A stretch of 64,000 bases of DNA, from positions 1-64,000 of the forward strand of contig JABVXV010000017.1 of NCBI GenBank assembly GCA_013365325.1. Reading direction: 5' to 3'. Source of the DNA: Dipetalonema caudispina. Its lineage: Eukaryota > Nematoda > Chromadorea > Rhabditida > Onchocercidae. Of the stretch, positions 38,001-50,500 are shown piece by piece; position 1 is the first letter of the stretch; each line of letters opens with the position of its first letter. The translations under genes were made by a program, and so were the position numbers. The notes below the pieces were generated by a model. It was not told the origin of the DNA, did no database searches, and saw only the letters and a list, made by a program, of their open reading frames with translations.

Positions 38001-41000
38001 TTTGAATCCTTTAAAGACGCTTTGTGCTGTTCTTCTGTAATCTTAATTATATCAACATCTCAAGCTTGCGTTAAGGAATGCCAAATGGAAGTTCGGATTA
38101 AAATTATGGAGCAGCAACTGGATACAGAGCATTCTTTGAATCAGAAAGCTCAGCAAAGAATAAAAGAACTTGAAAACAAACTACAAAAGCTTGCAGAAGA
38201 GGAAATTCAGCTGTCACTAAAACTTCAAGAGGAAAATGAGAAGAGTGATCGGATAGTTTCAGATGAAAGCAAGCATGTTTCAATTATATCCCTGTTGGAA
38301 GCAAAGGTTGCAGAACTTGGAAATAAAATAGATGAAGCTCTTCGTGTAAAAGAAGATGAAACTGTGAAAGAGAAATCATTTTTATTTGAAAAACTGGCAT
38401 CACTACTGCAGAAAATTAGGGCTGATGTGAAAAACAACGTGTTCGCTAACGATTGGGAAGCAGAAGATGTAGAAATTTCTGTTACCTACTTCGAAAAAGC
38501 TATAAACATTATTTGTCAAGATATTCCTCAATTTGAAACATTGGTCGAAACGGTAGCTCAACGCGGAAAATTGGCTAGAAATGAGTTCAAGCAGGTACTT
38601 TATACCATATATGTAGAGAAAAACCAAGATTTGACTTTGAGAAAATCATCTTTGTTTTTATTTGGGTCAAAAATTTTTAGTTGGAAGTGACGATGGAAGA
38701 AGTAGTGGAGGAAAAAAAGAAATGGGAAATGTTATTTACGAGTGAAAAATCGAAGTTTGATATTTTGCAAGAAATGATGTTGGCTCAGTTTTGTGAGAAT
38801 AAGGACTATTTCTCAAGTTTATTGCAGGTTGATTTTTTTCGTTGCCACTTTTCTAATCTTAGGATTTCTGTATTTTAGAGTCCTTTAAAAGCTCATATAA
38901 GTTTTGGCAGTTCTTTCTAGGATTTCCAAAGCAAGTGGGCAGATACGCTTGACAGACCGAAATCTGAAGAAAATCGAAATTGTGTCATACAGGAAGTGCT
39001 GCACCATATAGCAGATCTTCAGGAGGTATACTTGAATGCTGGATATCGCTTCAGTTTTAATAGTACATTTATCATGACATTATGTTTGTATGGAATTTCA
39101 GAAATTGAATGAGAAATGGTCGAAGGATTCGAGTGAGTTGCAGAAATGCAGTGCTTGTCTGAAAGAACAGCATTTGATTGTAACCTCATTCCAAGCAGAA
39201 ATGCAAGAAATGAGTAACAAAATTGGAATGCTGCATAAGTCTATAGAAAATGATTTTAAAAATTCGAACACATTGTTGGATAGCTTGCAAGATCGTGAAG
39301 CTAAACACAGAAGTCAAATGGATTCTATCAAGAATCAATTGGAACATTATGAAAGAGAAAGAGATATTTTCAAGAAAATGTGTGAACATGATAAAGAAGT
39401 GATGCAGGTTTGTTTCTTTGAGAAATCTTAGATTGTTTCGCATAATTTACAAACTCATGTGAAATAATGCATTATCTCCATTTAATTCGCCAATAAGTAT
39501 TAATTTTACTTTTCTTGTTTCGCCCTTAAGTCAAGTTTTATGATTCCAGGATCTAAGAAGAACAGTTGAACATTTACAAAAAGTCGAGGAAGATATAAGG
39601 TCTCAAAACACAGCTTTGTGCAAAAATTTGGATTCCAGACGTGAAAATTTTGCTCCAGTAATTCATGTTGCTGAAAATTTAACAAGCGAAAAAGATAAAT
39701 TGGAAAATGAAAATGCAACACTCAGGAGTACGATTTTTAGATTGACAAGAGAAAACACGGATTTAAAAGAGGTAATGCTTCAAGATATAAATCCATACAT
39801 AAGACAGATAACCTATCCAGAAGAATTACTAGTGCCACTCTAGTAATTTCAAATGCTAACTCCCAGTCTACTTTGGCCACCTCATCAGAGTGTAAAAATT
39901 GACAGTTGCAGTTCTATTGTTCTGTCTTATCGGCACAATAAGTTGTTCCAAACAACATAGAACATATATAGTTAGTATATCACGTTTTTCTGTCATGTCA
40001 TGGATAACGCTGACAGTAAATATTGGTGTAAGCAACATTTTTTTTTTATGCAACATTTAGAAGTTGAAATTTATTTTCCATTCTTTTGAGAATTTTTTAC
40101 AGCTGGAAAAAATGCTGATTCAACAAGATAAAAAAACTGAAGAGCTAGAACATAGATTAGACCTCCTGCAAAAGGAAAATGAACGGTTAGGAAGAGCTTG
40201 CGATGATGCGGATGAAGAAGTCAGCGATCTCAAACAACAGATATTTGAACTGTTACGTGTAAATGCCAAACTTCAAGCTGAGATGGTTTGTTTTAGCAAT
40301 AAGAAAATGCAAAATCTTTTTCCCTCTGTCTTCTGTTTTGCCCATTTCTTTTTAAATTTTATTTCTTCCTACTGTGTATCATGTAATTTCTGAGAAATAA
40401 TTTTATCTAATTGTTATGATCTTCAACATTACTCAAACTGTTAGTGGTTCAAATCTTTAAAAGACCATCTGTCATCTTAAAATTCAGGTGACAGTAAATG
40501 GTTATGAACCAACATTGCACTGTCCCAAAATACGTTGTTAAAAAAAGGAATAATATCCATAATAATAAATCACATTGCTACAACAGCAAAGTTATCTCAC
40601 TTGTATCCGAACAGTTTTTATAACCATAATCATTCTTTGCATCGAAGTCTTTCTTTCCATACTAGTCTCACTTTCATTATTTTCTTTTTCTCATCACTGT
40701 AATGTATAATTACCATATTTAGCATGGAGAAAGTGAAGAAGCTGTAAATCGCAGAATGGGCTTTATTGAACCACCAGCAACTCGACCTAGAATTCACCTT
40801 TCAGCTCACGGAACTGCATCAGGCATGAATTTGGATGTAACGGAAAGCCCTCAGAAATGTTGGTTTTTTTTATTAGCTCTTGTTTTATGAAGTCATTAAG
40901 CAAAAATTAAGATCACACTGTTTCCTTCCTATCAAGGTTACGAAATCCATGTCGTATAGATCTGTATTTAATGTTGATATATTTTCGTTTGAATCTATAT

Positions 41001-41243
41001 TTAAAAATTTTTCAAGCTATTATGAAATATTGAAATAATAACTGTTTTGCAGCAAAACTGAATGTGAAGGTTGAAGACGTATTAGCAAAAGAAGCAGAAG
41101 TGGAAGAAAGGAAGGAGATACAGGGATTAGCGAAGAAAGGAAATGTGTTAGCAGAAGCTGGAGAAGCTTTAGTGAAAAGGATACCTGCTGAAGAATCATT
41201 AAATTCGAAGGCGAGTCGGGATCAGTCGTGCCGCACCTCATGA
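35044..41243 (+). CDS. Large coiled-coil protein of unknown identity
   Basis: About 1,058 residues from seventeen exons: 35044-35088, 35467-35535, 35746-35844, 35926-35982 (or to 36015), 36196-36288, 36557-36670, 36784-37476, 37585-37698, 37849-37932, 38076-38594, 38681-38827, 38921-39025, 39102-39407, 39550-39771, 40103-40285, 40723-40858, 41053-41243. The N-terminal third is Ser/Thr-rich with S/T-P sites (MSPSVRP, SKTPLGP, TSPDMP) and looks disordered. From about residue 380 to the last exons the sequence is Glu/Lys/Leu-rich with heptad spacing and long coiled coils. The C-terminus is short and basic-to-acidic (RRMGFIEPP, RPRIHLS). I do not recognise the family; a centrosomal, kinetochore, spindle or trafficking scaffold are all possible. 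Every intron but the last is phase 0. The acceptor before 38076 is poor and that border is uncertain. The ATG lies 4 nt after an acceptor, suggesting trans-splicing. Confidence 0.8.
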
Positions 41244-42636
41244 TATTATTTTGTATAAATGTTATTTTTAATCTTTTGCTATTATAATGATGCTTTGTTG
41301 CAAACTTCTTAATCATTCCTGTCATGGGTTAATTATTATCAAAGAATTAGCAGTCAGTGTAGGTAGAGGGAGCTGTTGAATTTCTTCTTGTCAGTAATTC
41401 TTGAAATTTTTCATGTAAATAGTCGTTGGACATTAGTTGTTTCGATTATTTAACTTGCAATTACTTTTATAGTTTATACACGTACGCAATTTCCTCAGTT
41501 TAACATTCTCGTTTATTTTTGGGCTTACACACATACCAAAACAATCTCCATTCATCAAAAAAGTTCTATGTATTACCACGATATTTACCTTTGTTTCATT
41601 GCTCTTATTATTTTGAACACGCATCCTAATGAAAAAGACTTCTTTATTTTTTCTGTTGCTTTTAATATTTTCCTTAGTGTCTGTATTAATTTAGATTTTA
41701 AATGGAAATTGACTGATGAGTCTAACCTATTTCTTGAGTGCTTTTTAGCTAGTGCTGGCCTAAGCATGTCAGTACTGTCATCTGACTCCCATTATTTTGG
41801 AGACAGATAAAGGCATTCAAGAATAAACTAGAATTATTAAGAAGCTAAGTTCACTTCGATGATCTTTTACCAGTTCTTTAAGACATTACAGTTGTTTCTA
41901 TTGTTTTTCGAAAATTTTTAAACTACACAATTTGCATCTATTTCTCGCTGGTAATAATGAGGATTTACTGAGAGGGATGACCTGGAACTGTATCAAAAAA
42001 AAAAAGAGAAACTGTTGCTTGTAAATTGAGTAGTTTATTTCATAATGATGAACTGGTTCAAAGGTCACTTCGTGCCACCCTTCGGGACCTTGCTACATTT
42101 TTAAACAAAAGGATCAAATAAATATTATTGCGTGGGTTGTGGAAAATACTGACCGTAGTGTGATAATGTCCACTGTATCTCCACCGAAGTGATCGTTAGA
42201 TCTGTGGGCATTGCTATTCACTGGACTGCATGATTCATAGCAAGTGAATTTTATGTTTGTCATCCAAGACAAGAATAACATGACAAAACTAATAAGAGAT
42301 GAAATGTTGGAAATGAATTGCCTAAATTACACAATACTCAAACTAAAAGATCAATAGCACTAACTTCATATCTTCTTGTGAATCTTCTGCAAAAAGAATG
42401 TGACCAATTTATTGTTCGTCAACATCTGCTAAATTTTAGTCTATCTGTAACGAACGGAAGATTACAACCTAAGGTTGACCTTTCATATTAACTGAATTAT
42501 GTTTGTTCAGAATTAAACTGCTGTATGAGTTATGCATAACTAACTGAGCTTAATCATTCATACATTTGTCGAATTTCTAACGATAATATTGTAATTACGT
42601 AAATGTGTCACAATACGTTGCTCATTATTGTGTTAG

Positions 42637-42798
42637 GGTCGTATGCTCAGCTTACATCCACGATGGCAAGAAGCTGTGCTTACGCATTGCCCTTACTTCT
42701 CACAGGAGCATATGTTCGTCATAAATGAGAACATGGCAGATACTTTTCTAATAGACGTCGAAAAGAAAAAGTGCTATGTGAAGTTCCGACGGGAAGAA
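42637..42798 (+). CDS. Orphan exon-like open frame
   Basis: A frame bordered by a TGTTAG acceptor (ending 42636) and a GAA|GTAATT donor (after 42798) encodes about 54 residues starting GRMLSLHPRWQEAV and ending KKKCYVKFRREE. Codon use and composition look protein-like, but I find no family match and no partner exon nearby. It could be an exon of an unseen gene, a pseudo-exon, or chance. Confidence 0.2.
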
Positions 42799-45700
42799 GT
42801 AATTTTTCAAATAGAAATGATAATTTACTGCATATTTTTAGCAGAAAAAAAAGTGAGAAAGGTGAATTTCTTCCTGCCTTCTCTGTCTTATTTTTTATTT
42901 TTATAACGTTGAAAACAAACTAAAGATTTACGAATACTTGTATAAGTTTATTAACAGTATCAAGCATTAAGTATTATGAATTTTGAGACTTCTTTTTCTT
43001 GAGCTATCCCTTCAAGATATTGCAAATATCATCCAATTAATTTTCCTTTATCTTTTCACAAAAGGTTAAACGATGACAGAATAAAAAATCTCTTCGAATG
43101 AGCTACAATAATAATATTAACATTCTTTTCAATTTTAGAGGTAACACTCAGAATATGACAGTAATGTATTTGAATTTCTAGTGTGAAATATTCAAAGCGG
43201 AAATTAAAATTAGAAAGTACTTCCTGTCAACTTCTTACTCATAATTTGAGAACTTCTAAAAAATGGATGGCAGTAATTGTAAAAGAAGGGTTCCCCACAA
43301 GTGTTAATTTGAAATATGGCGCTGAAGTCTGAAATTATATTTAATTTAATTATTGCTATAAAGAATGGAGAAGTTAGGCTAAAATATCAAAGCACAGGAT
43401 AGATTGCAGGAATTCCACTCATTTCTTTCTGGCATCAAAGGGAAGATCTTTCTGCGCTCAAAAAGTGAAATATCTCTGACGCTTCAGATGAATGATAATT
43501 AATGCTTAAGACATTTGTCATCTCTTTTAATCTTTCATTGATCATATTCACCGTGATTCTTATAATTACAACATTAATAAATGACTGAAATGATTATTAC
43601 GCTTCTGACGAGTTTTCATATTTTTCCAGGATAACATTTATACCCTATTATATTTATGTCCCATATTTGTTTAACTGCCGCAATATCATTGTTGAACATT
43701 TCCTTTAGCAGTGATACATCTTTTCTTTCATTAATATTGGTGACCTTTAGAAACAATGAAATTTCATACGCAATCAAAATAGTAGTGACCTGATGAATGA
43801 TAAATACGATCATTTTCATCCATGAATATATCTAGCTTCTTTGCTCTCAATATGACTACGTTCAACATGTTTTTGTCTTCAGTGAATCATCAGCAATTTG
43901 ATATACTGCTAAAAGTTAATTTTTAATTGGCATTATTTATTCAATTGCATTTTCAATTCAATCGAATAAAAAAATAGATTGTTTGAAATCAGTAACAAAT
44001 TAATATTCTCTCATTGTTTATGGTCAATACTGATCGAAATAAAGATTGCATACATTTTTAAGGTATGAGTATGATGACGTTGAAAAAGTAAGAAATAAAC
44101 TGAACATCGATGCAATTTGTATTACTCAGAAATACACTTATTAAAATGTTGTTTGTGAAAAAAACAATTGCAATATCATTTAAATTTCACTTTTTTTTTC
44201 TTTTTTTAGCAGTGATTGCTAAATTATCGTATCATATACAATTCTAACAGTGTTAAGTTAAGGTAAAATTGAAGCATAATTTTATTTATCCGCAGTTGAA
44301 TTAATTTTGTTTGTAACGAAGTGCTTTCTAACACTAGTTAAAATGATCGATGTATAGTTGCGGCAGAATGCAATTAATCTTAATATAATTCTCTGAAAAT
44401 TTAGCTTGGGTAAACAAAGTCATAGGATGAGTTTTTTTAAGTGATCTAATTCCAGTTGAAGACGATGTGTTAGAAACTGATAATGACTATGCAGACGAGA
44501 AACTACGCGATATTTATTTTGTCAGAAATGCTATTTATTTCTAATTCTATGAATGAATAAATAAGAATTATTTTGTGCGCAAAATATTCTCGTACTAAGT
44601 TTGCGTTGTCACAATTAAATATTAATTTTAGTTTTAAAATTTTCAATCGCTTGAAAAGGATAAAGATTGTTTTTATATGTATCTTTCAAAATTTGGATAG
44701 TATAGAGACAACAAATTTTCCACAATCTGTCATGAGCACAGAGGCTAACTTGGCCATAAAATAATACCAGCATTATTCCTTCTACAAATCTGCAGAATAT
44801 AACATATTGCAGAGAAAGGGCAACTTTCTGCAACAAAACTATCTGCTAGCAGAGAATATTTAGCAATCAAAACTTTGAGGTTAATTTAAAAACTTTTTTC
44901 ATTCCCTAGAAAATGAACTAAATGGATGGATTGTCCTAATGAATGGTCACAATAAAGTGTAAAAAAAAAATTGATATTGGAAATTCTCTCCGATAAAACA
45001 GAAAACACTTACTACTAATAACTATTTCCATGCATATGACATCAAGGATGACTATACTTAGTTTTTGTATTACCATTTTAAAATCCTAAAATTTACGAAT
45101 TGCTTGATGATAAATGCCAGGAATAAATGCTATCATTTGCAAAGTTTTGTTATCTCATAATAATGAAATCATAGATAAATTTAACTAATTTTTTGTTATG
45201 AACTTACTTTCCACGACAATACAAAATCTGGCTGAGTTACAGGAAAATGTTGTAGATATAAGTTGCAATCAGGAAAATGTAGATAGAGAAATCTGCCACC
45301 TTTTCTCTGGAGTGCTATAAACCGGATATACATTTTTCTCAAGTGTCAATCAAAGATTGCCTAATTGTAATGTTCTCTTGTCTTCTCGAAATGTCATCCC
45401 ATCTTTTTATGAAAGCATACGGCAGCATTTCGATCAACAATCGAATGCTGATCTGCCAAAAATATATTTAGGCATGAAATAATGAGAAGAAAGACGATGA
45501 AAAACTGGAAATTTTTCCGGAAGGCTACTTTATAAGATTTATTGCTCATTTGATTGTGCTTTGAAACAAAATTGTTTGTTTTGCAAAAGCTGGAAGTCCA
45601 AATTTCTCTGATCATTGCTCAACTGTCAAGAAGTTATAATATGATTAGTGCGTATATATTTCAAATGAGTAGGTTGAAGAAGTTAGAAAGAGGATGTAAT

Positions 45701-47017
45701 TCATTCCTTGGAAAGCCGGATCCTACAGAAATTCAACTCTAATTATTCTGGGTAAAGTTAATTAGAGGTTTATCTCTTAATACTTGTTTAACGAAAAAAA
45801 GATGGTAGAGAGAAAGAGAAGGTCGACACCTCATTGTTTCTAAGTTGGGAGAAATTTCATATTCGAAACTTTTTGAGATGAGCCTCGAATTTTTCCTTTT
45901 TTAATGAGTAAATAAATTTAGTCTTTAGTGTATTATAAATGCAATGCTACTTTACCTATCATTTTGACTTCATAGTGAAAACTGTAATCGAAAGTTGCAT
46001 TGCATTTTTTACAAAATTACATTTTCAAATCAAATTCTTGAAGATAGTTTGCTTCGTTTCGTAGAATTGAAATGTGTATTAAATTTGTTGAAACAAGTAA
46101 AATTCTTCAATTTTGCATTTACAATTACATAATGCTGCACTTAAAGATTGCATGTTCAAAAAAACTCAGTTTTAAATTTACAGAAGTATCTGAATTCGAA
46201 ATTACATGGGAGGTGAAAAAAATGTTTGCAGTTTTTCCTTCTTAATGAATTTTTCCCAGCTTTTTTTTTAAAATTTCAAGATCAAGAAATTGCTGTGACA
46301 TATGGAATTCCGGAGAACAGAACAATAGTTAATAAGGGAAGGATACTACATTTACATATTCTGAACTGCAGATGCTTGTCTTCCTGTCTTTTCGACATTT
46401 ATTTGAAGTAAAATTTCGAAGTGTACACTTTTCGAAAAGATTTCTTTTCTCCATAGAGGAGAAAATTTTAAATGATGCAATCACTCTGACTGCTTGTTTG
46501 CATTGATGCGCAGTGATTGATTTTCCGCAATAGTCTGACCAGAAAAGACACAAATCCATACTTTTGGTGAGATAATCACACCTTGGAATTACCTTCCCTT
46601 GATAATAACGGTACATTCTTTCCTTATTAATATGCGACAAGTTTTATAAGACTCTCTGGAAGCATGCATAACAATCGGTGGGAACGACTTGATGAAATAG
46701 GTAAAATTTCCAAATTATCGGTGTTAGTAAAAGCTGAAAAGTGGTTCGGAAACAAATTGACGTATAAGAATTCAATTTCAGCTTAGGAAGTGATAAACAG
46801 TCCGCGCTGATGGCACTATGTGAAGAAGGACCAGTTGTTGAGCTGTTCGATCAGTAGATTATATCATCGTATGTTCGCTATCCGTTGCTCTTACATGACA
46901 AGAAGATCCGGCCGAGGTAACCCCACAATAACCATTATTATTGTTCAACACTCAGCAGATACCTGTCTATTTTCATCCCATGTTCCCTATCATTGCTACT
47001 GCGGAACAGAAAGAGCA

Positions 47018-47029
47018 CTTATCGATAAG
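47018..47029. promoter_or_regulatory. Palindromic GATA-type site upstream of the cuticlin gene
   Basis: CTTATCGATAAG is a perfect 12-bp palindrome made of two opposed GATAA elements, about 550 nt before the cuticlin ATG. In C. elegans, GATA factors drive hypodermal cuticle genes, so the site is a plausible regulator; binding here is inferred. Confidence 0.35.
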
Positions 47030-47574
47030 CAGTGGTGATTGTTTATCGGGAGTGATATGAATGAAGTAAGAGACGATCTTACGATACCCGATTAGTGACA
47101 GAGGTGAAAGGGAAAGGTGACATTGTTAATGGTAGCATTCTCCCCGCATCCTTGCATTGCATTCATTTAGAAAAAGCGAAAGTACTACTACTGCTGCAGG
47201 TGCAAATGCAGGTGCTACTAGATGATAAGAAGATCCGGGATAACTTTATAGCGGGTTGTAAGAGGAATGAGAAAAGATTTGAGAGAATAAAGAGAAATGA
47301 CTGAAAAGGGCAAGAGGAAAGATTGAATTCTAGTGATGGTGATTTACTGATAGCTCCTTAACCTGTGGACGCCTAAGGGAATCTGTTGTGGGAGAGGAAG
47401 GGAGTATTGCTACTCGATGGATGACCATCAGCATCGCAATCACGACCACGATGGTGGTCGAATGTGGACATGGAAGGAAAAGAAAGGGGGCTGGAAAGAG
47501 ATTAGAAACGGAACATCGTCGCACTACAAGAGAGTGGCACGAAAGCGAAAATGCGTCAGTAAGGTGCTCAAGTG

Positions 47575-50500
47575 ATGACCCAACACGTTGCTTCTGCTAT
47601 GGCTACTCTACCGATACCGTTACTGCTTCTGATCCAAGCTGTTGTATACATCCAACGGGTCCATTCCATTCCTATACCTAATTCGCAAATCGGTAACTCT
47701 TATTATCACTTTTATGACAATAATTTGCCTTGCTTCAAATCTCTGAATAGCTGTGAATCCCTGCTTGTTTTACGAAATTTGACGTGAAAAGGATCTTTTC
47801 CACATACATAAGATGCTTATTTGTACACTGACTGAGTTATCAGCGCTATTTTGCCGAAAATGATGCAAATAGTGACCCTAATTGAGTTCTGTAACCTTTG
47901 CGGGGCATATGAAAATTACTTTATTAGCTTGCTAAAAAGGTTTCAGCATTTAGCACATAGGCGCATTCCCCAGCAGTTATCACTTACGTACCGCATTGAA
48001 ATGTTCGAATTCGATATTGCATAAAAAATTTCTTTTTTTTTATACGACTTTTTGTATGAACTGTAATACAAAACATTTATAAGTTGTACTGTTCAGAGAA
48101 GGTTAAAGGTATATTCCATTGTTACCACATTTACCAAAAACTTTTTTCTTTCACTAACGACATATGACACTCAGTTTAAAAGTTATCCCATAAGAAATTT
48201 CATTCTCAGCTATGTGTCCATTACAATGTTTGGAATTAAAACAGCTTTGCCATATTTTTATAGCTAAAAATAAATTAAATTTCTGCCTCTAAAAGTGTTA
48301 TATTAGTAAAACTTTATGCTCAGTCGTTATATTCGGGATTTTTTTTTTGAAGCTTGAATTACCAAAATTTAATTGGACAAAAAGATCCTATGGAGAATTT
48401 ATCCCTCACTTGCCGCCTGATCCCTTTAATCAAAATTCAATTATCAGCAGCAATGAAATAAACAACGCAGTGATTATGCTTTCAACAAAGAACGCAGCAC
48501 TCGTTAGCTTACTCCTAAAATTTTTCCCATCATATGATTTAGACTTTATCTTCGCTGATAAATCGCCATAAAAAAATATTTTGATTAACAAAAAATCAGT
48601 TATTTTTAGCTGTAAACGAGCTGATAATTTAGTGTACTTCTCTCTCACTAATATAACAACGATCATTCGTTCCACACTTTAAAATCAAAGACTACAATGG
48701 AAGAGTTCAGTAATTTGTAGGTCAAAAGTGTTGCTAGGGGTTAAGGAAGTTTGTCATTAGCTTTGCCAATCATGCAGCAGAATCATTGTAATGAACATTC
48801 CTCATACATACAATAATAGTATCCAGTAAGGATTCTATTATGTTTATACGTCAAAAGAAAACTTTTCGTGTTCAAAAATAAGTCCAAAAAAATCGATTAG
48901 CTACTGAAACTATAAGTAAATATAAAATTCAAGCTTAGAAACAGAGAAATACAAATAGTACCCTTTTTTTCATTACTGTCCCTGGATAATGAACAAAAGG
49001 AAGGAGAATTCTGAATTTGTAAGTAAAATCCTTAAATCAAAGTTTGCTGAGAAATTGGATAACTCTGAATTATGTTTCCGTAATAGTTTCAAATGTGGTT
49101 AAAAAAGGATAATCTATTTCAAAGGAAGTTCAGGAAAAATTTTAGTCTAAAAAACTAGAATGGAGAATTGTTTGATTTAAGGTTAATCAATTTTACCACT
49201 TCTGAATCAGTTCACCGAACTGAACAGCTGAGCAACCATAATTTAGGTTATTTTCGGATTGTTGCATCGGTCAACACAGCAGAAAGTTTAGAATCTTTTT
49301 CTTTTTTGAGAAAAACTCGGTTTCACAGAGTCACTTTGCGAAGTTATTTCGTACATTGAAAAGAGAAAAATAAAAACAGGTTTGGGTAATTGACATTGTA
49401 ATAACAATATCATCAAGCATTTCTATGAGCTCATTTTACCGAATCTTAATCAAAATTTGTTGGTAAGTCAGAACTATGATTTAATACTGAAAATAAATTT
49501 AAGGTAAAATTGAGCTGAATTTAACAACGGGCATTCTTTTTAATGTTTCAATACGCTGTCTGATCTCGCCATAATTGTATCTAACACCCTTTCTTGAGCA
49601 GCCAATGTTTTAGTTGGAGATTGCACTAAAACTTCTCTTAAAGTTTGCGTTAGAAATTATTTAATTTGAAAAGTTCAGGTTTTTTCATTACATCTTCGAA
49701 AATTCGCAAAATGTAACAAACAAATAATAATTTTCAGGAAAAGCAGAGGTGGAATGTGGTGAAGATACGATTGAAGTGGTGTTCCTGACAGAAAGCGTAT
49801 TCCAGGGTCGAATTTATGTGGTAGGACATTCAAACGACGGGCGCTGCGTATCACGTGATACAGGACGTCGGACCACATCGATCACGGTGCGGAAGGACCA
49901 ATGTGGTGTCGCTATTACGAGATCTGTTAGTTCATTCATCATTTCGGGATTACATATATCTTTCAGACTTTATGCTATGTATTTGATGACAATAACATGA
50001 AATAACAGATTAATCACAACTACGCTCTACCTTAGGCTATCGGCGACCTTTGCACCCTCCTTTGCAGCAGATTCCTGTCCTCTCTCTTCTGATTCCCTTA
50101 AATCATTGTTTTTAAAGGGATAGTATTAAATAGATTAGACGAAATACTTCTTTCAGAAGCTCTATGCAAATAAAAGAACTTAAATTATGATAAAGGAGGT
50201 TATGGCTTCTGAGGTAAATGTAGCTGCTGATTTCTATAATGAAATTAGCTTCGGATGAGAACTACAACATTATCGTGAAACTTCGTTGTTTTTAATTTCA
50301 CCGCTTTAATTTCCAAAGTCGCTTGTTTAACTCTTACAAAAATCTTGTTGAATCGAAATGCAGTGATATAGAAAGATCAAATCCTGATTGTGGTAACGAT
50401 CTAGTCCAATCCAAGGAAGTTATCATTTCTTGCTAATCAAAAAAAATCGGGTAAGTGTAGTATGTTGATCTCTTTTTTAAGTCAAATCATATATCATGGA

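Larger units (their letters stand above)
41244..47574. other. 6.3-kb intergenic region
   Basis: Between the coiled-coil gene and the cuticlin-like gene. It includes an orphan exon-like frame at 42637-42798 (described separately), a minus-strand frame at 45394-45615 with a hydrophobic stretch, and a locally GC-richer segment from about 46800 to 47570 that is probably the cuticlin promoter. No recognised gene. Confidence 0.4.

Noticed and set aside
45394..45615. Minus-strand ATG frame with a hydrophobic stretch resembling a signal anchor
   Set aside because: Single short frame in AT-rich DNA, where hydrophobic Ile/Phe/Leu runs arise easily; no supporting context.
46820..47304. Plus-strand frames upstream of the cuticlin gene
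   Set aside because: They overlap in different frames in the GC-richer promoter block and have no homology; the length is explained by fewer AT-rich stop codons.
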